DNA of 64,000 nucleotides from Rhynchonema sp. JSB1_4. Its lineage: Eukaryota; Nematoda; Chromadorea; Monhysterida; Xyalidae. Where the stretch lies: the NCBI GenBank assembly GCA_030248065.1, contig JASAMV010008060.1:22887-86886 (forward strand), read 5' to 3'. A program made the translations under genes and the position numbers. Below are positions 1 to 11,900 of the stretch, one piece after another. How positions within the stretch are numbered: the first letter of the stretch is position 1; each line of letters begins with the position of its first letter. The notes beneath the pieces were generated by a model, which was given only the letters and a program-made list of their open reading frames with translations, had not been told where the DNA came from and did no database searches.

Positions 1-2940
1 CAATCCTGCCGTTAAAAGCCAATTTCCTGTCAGATTTGTGAAAATGTCACGCAAACTGAAGCCTTTCCACCCATCTGTTTGGTTATTGATGTTCGTTGTG
101 ATTGCGTTGTACATGCCAGCTACTGCTTCCATAGGTATGAAATTTAACTGACCTGTTAAGTCGAAGTCGTTTCGTGAGCCGGAGCAGTGTGCGGTACATT
201 TGATGTTCACGTGTGCTGTGCTGAAACTGAGTCGAATTGGTTCCGTATTACCCTTGGGCGTACACAACATTGAAAAAACATGCTCAGCTTTATTCCCGCA
301 CGTAATAGTCGACAAAACATCAAAATGACCGGAAGTGCATGTCACATTGGTCACTGCGGCAGTAACACAAGAGTAACAGCCCTTTAGTTCAGTGGCTTCC
401 ACCGAACAGGTGTCCAGGTGGATGACGTGTCTCATGTTAGCCGCTTGCATTTTCACGTTTACTTGCATCGACACAAATTGATGGTGTTCGACAACTACAT
501 CTAAGGGAGCGCGTGTTCTGATCACATAATTTTCGCTGCGCAGTGGTAACAGGAGCTCTTCGTTTTTGAATAACTTCCTGAAATCAGAATGGCTACACGT
601 GCACGATGCGCTGTCCTTTGTCATATGACATTTACAGTTGTTTTGTGAGAATGAGCACTGCTCAGGGTGCATGTCGATTGCGGCCGCTTGCGTTTTGCAC
701 TGAAATGAACCGGGCAGTTCTGATTGATACGTACCTGCGGCTGCTACGTCGGTCAGTACGGTGCGTGAGCCATCTGAAACAAATGTTTTACTCAAAATCG
801 GTAGCTCGGTGCCGATTAGGCCCGTTAGCAACGAAAATTTGAAATTCAGCCATTTTTCGCTTTGTCCCGGGGTTAGTATAAACGGGTGTTCTTGTGTGCG
901 GTTAGCCGTTATAAATTTTGCTAGCAAACTTACGCGTAGCGTGAAGGCTGGGCACTGGAAAATTTGATAAACGTGATTATCTTGTTCTTTAGCGAAGATT
1001 TTATAAAAAATACAGGCTGCCTGGTGGAAAAAACATGAATTTCCCCATCCACCAGGTGAGTGTTCGCAATAGGTAAATCCAGGTCTTTTTTCCGAGATGC
1101 CATGCGCGAATTCCTTTATTTTGGTGTCGTGCTTCACGTGCGAGCAATCGTTACCAATATCACCGCAGGTTCCAGCATTTGCGCATCGTTTGCTGCTGAC
1201 AACCTCCAATTTCACGTTTCGACTGAAATAGCTTGATTTCGGGTGACATTGAAAGTACACCTGTTTACTTTCCAAACTCAGTTGTCCAAACGGGTCTTGT
1301 TTTTCAGTCATAACAGTCAAGCATGCCTGTTGACCCCGAGGGACCAAATTTAGTTCAGCTTGAATGGATTGCTTGCATGTGATTTCGTTGTTGTTTTCAG
1401 CCGTTTTCTTGGTTATTTCACATGAGGTGCTGTTGAACACGGACACAACGCTTTCACTACACGCATGTGTGCACTCAATCGTGGCAGTCAATATGATCGA
1501 GAGGCATAGCAAGCTTGTTGTTGACTTGCTAATGCGCTTTTTTGAAGGTGACCTGCGTTGACGACTAGTTGCGGTCCGTTGAGTGCTGCTTTTCTTTGTT
1601 ACATGGGAAAGCGCACGAGCCTGACGGACTGTTTCGTGTACGCTTGAAGTCGGTTGTTCCGTCATTGGTATGGGTTGATAGATTACGCTGGTGTCACTGT
1701 GTCTTTGTTCTTTGTTACTGCAGCAGCGGACGCAAAGCTTGTAGCAACCCAGACAGGCAGACGCAACGTGTCTAATTACGATTGCACAATAACGCGCGCA
1801 TTTGCTGAGGCAATAGAGACTAATCAGGCCAAAGTAAGCTAACACTACCCAGACGAGAACAATGATCCAACCGGCACACGAAATATTCAAAATGTGCTCG
1901 GTGCATAGAATGCACTCAATCAATTCACAAAGGGGTTTGCCTTCACAAGTGATACCAAAATGTCTTTTCATTTCCCCAAACTGGTACAACTTCACGCTGA
2001 CAGTGTATTGTGACTGAGACGAGACTTCTTTGGGGAGCAGCATTGTTTGGCTTTTCGGTTTGTCGAAATAGAAGCAATATGGTGTGGAACATACGTGTGC
2101 TCTGCCCAATTTCAGGCCTTCGGCCACAGTTAGGTTCACGCCGCCCGGTACACAGGTCAACGCAACCTGATCTGGAGAAAACTCAATCACTTCCGGGGTA
2201 TCTTTGAACGGATACACGGATAGCGAGATCTCCGCCCAGGCTCTGAGCGGGATTTTGATATCTCTCACGGTTAGAATTGCACTGGTAATAGGTTGTGAGT
2301 CATAAAAACAGTATTTGCCTGTGTATTCGTCTGAACATTCGTGTTCTTCGCAGTATGCTTCACTGCCGCTGGTCTTTGTGCCCTGTCCGATGCAGGTAAA
2401 CATCGTGGTCTTGGGGTAGTATTCACTCAATCGTAAACCGTTCACGTAGTGTGTGGTGTCACTATCATCGCTCAATGTTTGAATTTTATACATGAGCATC
2501 GAAATTGGCTTGGCTGCGCAATCTGGGCTCGGTTTCAGGCTGCAATACTGTGGTTGAACTTGTTCGAGCACTGTTTGCACTGGCTCACTGGTTTCCGGCA
2601 TTTTTCCTTCATAGTGGCTGCAATCGTCACTCCACGAAGGACACTGGCAACCAGGAACGATTGTAGCACATGTGCCGTTGGAGTAGAATACTCCCGGGGG
2701 GTTATTGTGCTGGAACAGACAAGGCTCCTTTTGTTTGGGGAGACATTTCATTTCATCGCAGCGAACAAAACGATCACAGTATAAGTCTAATTGTGGCCCG
2801 AAACGATACACGACCAAGCTAGCCCTTTGGCATTTGATGCTGCGTTCTGGCAGTAGATCCTGTATGATTCTCAATTCAGGAGGGCACTCTTTTCCCTGAG
2901 CTAGAGGCAGTTGACCTGCCAGTAGCCAGATTGTTATGAT
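1..2940 (-). other. Envelope region with bunyavirus Gn/Gc-like layout
   Basis: Within the polyprotein, a hydrophobic segment (near 2940-2900) precedes a Cys-rich ectodomain beginning GKECPPEL. This ends at a second long hydrophobic segment near 1850-1780, followed by a Cys-rich cytoplasmic-looking stretch. A third hydrophobic segment near 1525-1480 (LLCLSIILTATIECTHA) reads like an internal signal peptide, after which a second Cys-rich ectodomain runs off the window. This two-glycoprotein plan with an internal signal resembles phlebovirus-type Gn-Gc, and nematode BEL/Pao envelopes are reported to derive from that source. The assignment rests on cysteine pattern and topology, not on an alignment. 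The fusion-protein end is missing from the window. Confidence 0.7.
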
Positions 2941-5900
2941 AGTTACAGCAACGTACGCCAATGTTTGAGCCGTTGGTGGTTTGTGATAACCTTTGTTTTC
3001 TGGTCTTTTGTAACGTGCTTCACGGATGTTGTGTCTGACGTTTTCTGGATCTTCTTGTTCATTTTGTTCATCAGATGTTTCTTCACGGTCAGTTGAGTCG
3101 TTGTCACTTGGGTTTCGGTTGATTTGTCTGCGATTGGGTGTCAGTATCGCACGGTTCGCGGAGCTGGACCATTGTAGCTTGGGTGCTAGTGGAGTCACGA
3201 AGATAGCGTGAGCTATCACCGTTTCTGGTAATATGGTCACGATTTGGTTTCCACGATTGTAGACCGTGATGCACAACGTTTGATCGGGTTGAAGCGCAAT
3301 CAATGGATCAGTTGGCGGGAACACGCAACGCAGCTTCAATGCCAAGCTGGGCAACAATACCAATGACATGTGCTGTTTAAATTGGATGTGAGTCGATATT
3401 AGCATCACGTTGCCTGGTAGTATTGAAAGCGATTCTACAGCGTGTAGGTCGAAACAGTTCTGAATGTAGGACGATGTGCTTTGATTCAATGATGGCAGTT
3501 TAGCATCTTGGTGCGTTCTGACACAGACGATCGTAGTTGGTTGTGGCAAATGGTGACAGCCCATTTCTTTGGCGTCCAATAGTGCTTTGGCGGTTTTAAA
3601 AACACACACAGTTAAAAGTGCAGCTAAAATGGCATTGACGATCATCAAGCATGACGTCGTTGGGGTGTCGGTTGGTCCCACAACCACACCAGAATTCGTC
3701 GCGTCGGCACAATCGATGAACAGCAGCAGCGTCATCAAGATGACGGCTATAGAGGTTTTCAGTAGCCCGTCAGATGTTTGTTGTATACGAGTCGAACCAT
3801 GTCCATCTCCGTTGGCGAATCGAATTGCCTGGTCTTCACCCTTGGTATCCGGTGCCTCGTGGTCCATCTGCGGTTCTTCGTGATGTTCCGGTGGTCCGGG
3901 AAACCCCGTTGACGTCAAAATTAGGATGATGACCAGAATCGTGACGACAAACGCAAGACCAAGGGGGGCTTGCAGCCAAATTTGTGACGTTTCGTTAACG
4001 GTCGTGTCGTTACTGTTGTTTCCTTCCACCGCGGAAACGCATAGCAGTAGGATCGTCATGATGGTCGTTAGGATCACGTTGCCTCTGACAGGGATGATAA
4101 GTGGCGACATATTGACCGCTTCACTTGCATCTGAATAACAGTCGTTGTCGCTGGATTCCCAATCACTGGATGGTTGAGAACCACTTTCATCGTTCGCTTG
4201 TCGGTTCCTTTTGTCAATCTCGCCTGTCTGTGGATTGGGTGGGACAATCAGATACTTGTAGCCGATGACGACCATAGGTTGCGCTGCTGGTTCAACATCT
4301 TCAGGCTCGGCATCGGTCCTCATGACTTGGTCTGCGCTCGATTTCAGAGCTTGGTATCGTGGTGGTATCTTCATGGTTAGTTCTTCGTCAACCAGAGCAT
4401 TCACCAGTTGGGGTTCCTCTCGAACGGATCGGTGCCACGCGAAAGTGACGTAACGTTGCGGGTTTGGATTATCTTCTTCCCGTGCCACCATAAATGTGTT
4501 CAAGCGCAGTTGGTCGACGAACTGCTGGGCGACTCGAGATTCGTTGCGAGAAAAATCCGCCACACTGTGAGGCGCATACCGCATGTTCGGTTTGTTTGGA
4601 TGTGTGGCGATCACTGTCACGTGCGGATCCTTTCGTTCGGTAGCGAAGCCCTTGACCATATCACGATGCCGTCCTCCATTCATTTCTTCGTCGTCTTGGT
4701 GGTTTGTTGGCGATTCCGTTTTCTCTGGTGGTCCGTTATCCTCTTGAGGCGGGTCCAAGTATTTCCACAGCAATTCGCACAGTATCATAAGTGCATACGT
4801 AATCATCATTGAGGTGACGATTTGCGGGATAGTGATAATCGTGTCGCAATCGCAGTTCTGTTGAGCGGCCTTTATTGGCGTGATGGTGCTGAACAACGAG
4901 CCCGTCGCCAGATAGATGGCGGTGATTGGTGGACGCGAAAAGTGTACCGACCTCCTCGTGTCTCTTGACAGTGACCGGATTTCGTCTGGTTCGGTCTCGG
5001 TTTGCATCCACTGTTCGATTGATCGTTCAATGATCATGGCGTGGTCCTTCCAAAGTGATCGGTGGGTTTTCCAGGCCAAATTGAGTGGGCTTAAACCGGT
5101 TCGTACGGAATTGCTACTGCGAGCCCGTTTGTATGCTTGATACTGACGTTTGTATTCACGACGCGATTGGATGTGGCTGAGTAGCCAGTACCATTGTACT
5201 TTCAGCTTTTTCAGTCGAGCTCCTTGTCTCGATAATTTCAGTATCATTTCGTCAGCATTTTCCTTCAACTGGTAGAGTCGTTGCAGGTGGTCAAATCGAC
5301 TTTCTTCGACCTTTCGGATTGTTTCTTGGTCTGGTGGTGCCTTAATCAGCAGTTCCTCTTCCAGGATCTGTCTGGCTTCTTCGATTCCACTTCGTACATT
5401 CGCTATTTGCTCTTCTATGGCTGCTTCGTGCATCCCGGCGGCGAGCTCCGACGCGAAATTGGCCATATTCGATTTATGTGCTTCGTTCTCCAGTTCTTGT
5501 TCGAGTGCAGCGATATCAATCGTGGATAGCTGCGGGTACTCGTCATCTTCTGACAGTTCTTCTGATGCGGCATCTTCATCTTCACTCGAATTTGTTTGGT
5601 CACTCAGATCCGATTCGTAATAGTTCGGTCTGGTGTTGACCGAGCGGTCTGTTTGTTCCAGGTGTTGTCGACTTCTTGTTCTTGAACCGACAGGACCCTC
5701 GGCCGACGGCGATGGTTGGTGGTTCATCGTTGTTTGCGGCTGTGTAACACGGTCCATTTCGCATTCTTCGCCGGATGTTTCAAGCGGATACAGCTTCAGC
5801 AACGGTCGTCGTGTAATCCGACCGCTGGGTGCACGTATTTCCGCTGCTCTCACATGACCATCACTGCTGGTCAATAGTTTGGTGATTCTTGAAATTTGCC

Positions 5901-8900
5901 ACATACCCCTGGGGGTCATGTCGGCTTGTACGAGAACCACATCACCGACCTTTGGTCCTTCATCGGCTAGGGACCGTCCTTGCTTGTGGAGTCCTTCTTT
6001 CCGGGCGCGTAGCGCTGGCAGGTACAGTGTGAGGAACATGTGCCAGAACTTGTCCAGGATCTCTTGATGTTGTGCGTATAACCGCAGCAATTTATGCCTT
6101 GGTTCGGGTGGTCCTGGATGGTATTCGTTCAGTGTCCCTTCCGCGTCGATCCGTGGCAGTCCGGTTCGTGCGTGAGGGTTCCACAAGTCTATCGGTCTCA
6201 GTGCGTCGACTTCGTTGGGTGTATTGCTGGTCGAGATGAGCGGACGTGAGTTGACGATGCTTTCGGTGGCTGCTAGCAATGTTCTAAACTGTGTGACGGT
6301 TAGAATTCGTTTGCCCTTGGCCACCTTGAGGCTTCGTTTCACGATGGAATTCAATCGTTCCGAGAACCCGATAGATTGTGGGAACTCTGGGACGATCGTG
6401 TGCCATTTGATGCCACGATTGGTGCAGTAGTCGATCAGGTCGTCATGATTGCGAACCATTTCTGAGTTCTCTTCTGTCAGTTGTTGCCAGAGATTCCTGG
6501 TCATTAGGATCGGCGCGGCATTGTCGCTGCAGACGGTTGCGGGCTGACCGAGACGTGAGATGTATCGTTCGAACGCCAGCATGAATTCTTGTGCGGTCAG
6601 ATCTTTCACTATGTCCAGAAATATATTGCGACTGACGTTGCACGAGTACTGGACGACCCAGTACTTTTTTCGCTGTTTGCAAGTGCAGTCACTCTCCAGG
6701 ATAGTGGGTCCGAACAGATCCACTGCCACGTGTTGAGCTACTTGTGCTCGATTGACTCGATTTGGCGGCAGTGCATTCATGATCGGCATCCTATACGCAG
6801 GTCCGTGATCCCTTCTGCACACGGAACAGTTCCGTATTGCGGATTTGATCATTGGCAGTCCTGCCGGAATCCAGTACATACTGTTCAGAGCAGACAGGAC
6901 GTACTGTGGCGACGCGTGATTGTGTAATCGGTGGAAGTAGTCGACTACCAATTTCGTGAACAAGCTGTTCTTCGGCAATATCATTGGGTACTTGGCTTGT
7001 TGTGGCAAATCAGCCTTCCTGGTAATTCGGCTGTTCGACCTAATCACTTGTCTCTCATCCAAGTACAGATTGTGTTGGTTGACGAGTGCATGTTTGCGTC
7101 CATGTCGTATTGCCTCGTACACCTCGGGCATTGCGGCCTGTTGACTCTTTGACAAAATGAAGTCACGTGCGACTTTCATTTCCGGTGGTTGTATGGGTCC
7201 GGAATCTTCGATTTCGGCCATGAACTTCTGCAACAACGGCCATCGAGCTTGAGTGTCAGCCGAGACATTCAGCCAAAACTTTTTTCGGATGAACCGGAGC
7301 ACATAGACTGTCGACCGTAGCAGTCGCAGCAATTTTGAGAACGAGGCTACGTACTGCAACCATATGTTCTCTTCTGGCTCCGAATTCGCGGCCATTACCT
7401 CCTGTATTCGGGTCGCATCTCCTGGTGTAGCCTGGAGTTTGCTTGCTTCGTGTTCGTTTTTGATCGAGTCTTTCGTTTGACATTGGCCTCCTTCCGTCCC
7501 AAGTTCTTCAATCTTTGAATCGGCGAATATACCCATCATCAATTCGTCGTGATCCGGGAATGGTGGTTGATTTTCGTCCACTTCGATAATTTGGTCTGAG
7601 ATCACCACATCGTCAACCAATTCGGGCTCATGTTGATCCATTGGTGTCTGGTCGTCGGCGTTGACGTATCCAGATTCAGTCGAATCCTCCGTCTGCATCG
7701 TTTCGATTTGTTGCATCTCGATCGCTGACGCGTTGATTTCACAGGTTTCTTGTGATTGGCCTTTTCGTAGTTCAGACTCGAACTGTGATTTCGTTTCGCC
7801 GCCTAGGTCTTCAAGTGTTTCATTGGGCCACTGATCGACTGGCCCTGTCAGCCATTTTGGCCCTTGAAACCACTCCGATTCGTTCAATTCGTTGAGTGTG
7901 ACACCGTTTCGTGTGAGAATGTCAGCGATGTTCATGTCAGAGCGAATGTAGTGACGAGTCACGTTGTCGATTGCCTTGATTTGGTTGATTCGGTTTCGGG
8001 TGAACACGCCCAGTTGTTTTTCGCTTCGAGTCCAGTGAAGAACGACTGAGTTGTCACTCCACGTGTGACTTGGACACTGGTCCGCAGACAAATTGAGTGC
8101 CTTGCGGCAGAACGCGATCATTCTCGTTGCGATTAGCAAGGCCATTAGTTCGAGTCTCACAATTGTAAATGGCTTGCCTTTGTTTGTTGGCGCGAGTCGC
8201 GTTTTCGCCATCAGTATGGCTACGTGTAGCTCTTGTGTGTCGAGTCGAACTGCTCGAAGATACAGGACCGTGCCATAACACGTCGGACTGGCGTCGCAGA
8301 AGGCATGTATTTGGTACATCCACCGTCCGTCTTCCGGGTCGATTCCGATCCATCTTGGGATCTTGATTTGTGAAGCTGACCGAATATGTTGGAGAATCTC
8401 CAGCCATTTTTCGACCGTTTCAAATTCCAGTGGCTCATCCCAATCTTTGGACTGAGTCACGATTTGATGCAGCAATTGTTTGGCGGATATAAGAATGGGT
8501 GCTGCCAGTCCCATTGGGTCGAAACACGAGTTGATGAACGAGAGAACCCTCCGCCGCGTCCAGGGTTCGTCCGGTGTTGGATCCTTGATCTTGTTCAGTC
8601 CGAGTACGTCGGTTTCGGCGTCATATGTGATGCCGAGTATTTTTGTCTGTGTGCCTTTCATTCGTTTCTTTTCCGGTACCCACTGACGAAATTCCTCGTT
8701 GGAGCTGATCCATTCTCGTAGATTCATGCTGGCCTGTTTGTGGAACACATCGTTGATTTCCGTGTACAGTTCTTTCGCCGTTGCGATGTTTGATACTCCT
8801 GTGCACAGGTTATCACAGTAGAAGTGGTTGCGACATTTCTTCGTGAGTGGTCCACCCTTTTCGTCGATCAAGTATTTGATTGCGTAGTTTAGCAGGAAGG

Positions 8901-11900
8901 GACTGCTCACGTGACCGAAGCACAGCCGTACGAACCAGTAGCAGACGATTCGTTTGTCGCGTAGATTGTTGTACCAGAAAAATCGAGTCAAATTGGAATT
9001 GAGTCTCGGTATACGGAGCTGCAGGAACGCACGGGCGACATCGCTAATGAGCAGAATCGGGTAGGTTCGGACGCGAATTAGCGTTGCGAGTAGGTCTTCC
9101 AGCGAGGCGTCCCCGACAAGGTACAGCGCATTCAGTGATGGTTCTTCCATTGATCGTTGGGCGGAGCAGTCAAACACGGTGCGAATAGGCGTCGTTGGGT
9201 GATTTTCACGTATCACTGAATGGTGTGCCACGTAATGGGCTGTCCATGTCGGGTCCAACTCGTTCTCGTCCGGTGCCGGTTCGATGATTCGCTGGTTCAG
9301 CATTTCTTCGAAATTTTGATGATATTTGCCGAGCAAAGCCGGGTTTTCATGCAGTCTGCGAGCGATCGCCTTAAAACGGGCGAACGCAAGTTCCCGATTG
9401 CTTGGCAGTTTCGGCGCGTTCGGTCTTGGTGGGAACGACACTTCGATTCTTTGTTCATCGTGTTCGGCGTCGTACACGAAGCGGACTGTTTTATTGAAGT
9501 GTTCGATTGCCAGTTCTGTTTCGGACTTCATTTCTTGGTCGATGACTCCCGTGGCATCAAGAAGCAAGTGTGTGCGCAGGTCCTGGATTAACTGTTGGTA
9601 TTCCATAGGACACAGTTCGCACACAGGTTGCATGCAGGACACGTTCGGTTGTTGCATTTCCTTTCGTGTGTCTGCTTTCTTGGTTTGCACGGCGATCATT
9701 GCCTCAGCCTCGGCCTGCTCCTTGTGGGCGCGATTATCGTCCTCTGAGTCGGCGTCAACCATCATGGCTACAGTTTCATCGTGTTTCACTGGTCGTCTCA
9801 TGTCGAGATCGATATCTGGGTTGTCGTCTTGATATGTTGTGAATGGGCGCACGATAGTCCCTTGTCTGGACGTTGTCGAGCCCACAATCAGGCGTCCGAT
9901 CAAACTTTGGACGATTGCGAGTCCGCTCGGCAGGGTTTGTGGCGCTTCCGACGGGTACCCGATATCTTCTCGACCGAAAATTACGGACGTGAAGGTACTC
10001 ACCCCAAGAACGACGTCGGGTCGACACAGAATCTTCTTAGTGCTGGGCTGCATAGACAACGTGTCGGTCAATTTGTGTTCTTTCAAGTACGACATGTCGT
10101 CATCCGACAGCGCTTGCACAGCAATTTTGCTAATCATGTCGTCTGAGTAAGCAATCGTTGCTTGGACGACCAGTGTTTTGTCATTACTTAATTTGATGGC
10201 GAATTTGACGCGATTGTCGGCGACCTCAAACAAGAAACTCTCACGTTTGTTGGCCCTGAAGAGCCGGACTGAAATAGTTCCACAATTCGTTGATTCCAAT
10301 TTCAGAGCTTTGGCCATTGTGGGACTAACCCAGTTTCGGGTACTACCGCAATCAAGGAATGCGTGTACAGACGAGCGCGTTTTGGGCTCCTCCGTGGAGC
10401 TCACTTTGATGCGGGCCAGAAACAAATTCGTGGAGTCAGGAGCAAAGATTTCTTCGACTTGATCAACCGTTGCTCCAACCACTTCGTCCTGACTATCGCT
10501 TTCGTCTTCGGTTTCTGTTTGCACTTTGTCTTGCTCGTTGTTTTGATTTTCATCACTTTGATCCTGGTCTAGTTGTGTGGTGTCATCGTTGTCATCCATG
10601 TTATCTTCCACTTCGCTGTCCGTTATGCACCCGGCAGCTTTCTCTTCGGGCGTTTTCCGTTGTTGACGTGGTTTCTTCTTTCGTTCTTGTGCGAAACACA
10701 AGCTTATGTTGTGTCCCATCCCAGAACAGAAGCCGCAGACGCGCTTGTCTCGCTGCGGGCATGCTTGTGCTCGGTGGCCTTGCTCCATGCAGATCAGGCA
10801 AGCCTGTAGTTCACGTAGGCGTGCCTGACGTTTTAGAACAGTGTCGTATTTTCTGCAATCATTATGACGATGTTGCTCGTTGCAGTAGACACAAGGTCGT
10901 GGCAACTTCCGTGCATTTTCTGCTCTTTTCCTTTTCTGTGCTGGTGACCGAGTTTTCTGCTTAAATGGCGGTGTGGGTGACTTATTGCCGTCCGTTTTGT
11001 CACTGTTGCTGGTTTTTGTCGTGTTCGTGCTCGACTTGCTTGACGCTGCTTGCTTTGTGTCACTACGGCCATTTGTTTGGTTGCCTTTATTACCCCGTTT
11101 GTCTTTGTTTGACTTGTCCTTTGATTGTTCTGTTGCCATGAACATACCAGCATGTTGTGTGTCGTCATCGGAATTGACGCTTGATGACGACGAAATACGT
11201 CTCAATGGCGAGCTGGATTCTGTACGGCGTCGACGAGTACTGTCGGGGGACAACGACAACCGTTGACGCGTTCGCCGCGGCGCTGGTGGCGTGTTGGATC
11301 GATTTCGAAGTGCAGACCGTTTTATCGGGCTACGACCACGGCTTGGCGATCGGCCTTTGTTGAACATGCGATTCGTGACCTGAGCGTCGATAGTCAGATC
11401 GTTGATTTCCATTCGCCTACGAATGACGACACCAAGCGCGTTCAACAACGTGTTCGTCGTCCACTCGGCGTCCACCGGTTTCAACAAGGATACCTGCGTC
11501 ACGATCCTTTCTGGGAACTTCGCAAGTATCGAGTTGACGATCGTGAAGTGATCGGCTTGTTGATTGCTTGTGATCAGCCGTATCACTGCGCCCTGCACAC
11601 TGGTGTATGTGTGGTTCAGTTGTTCGAGCGTGTTGTCGGACGGCTCGATCGAGTCCAATTCGCGCTGAATCTTATAGCGGATTCTGTGCTTGTTGCCGTA
11701 ACGGTGCATCAATATCTGTAGCGCGACGGTGTAGTTGGCGTCGCTAGATCCCAGTCCGGCAATCAATCTTCGAGCAGACCCCCTCAGGGCTCCGAACAGA
11801 TGTGACAGCTTGTGTACTGGTCGGATGTGCGGGTTTGAGTGTATGCAGCTGATAAAGTGGTCAAAAAAGCTGATAAACTCCAACTCATCCGTTCCATCAA

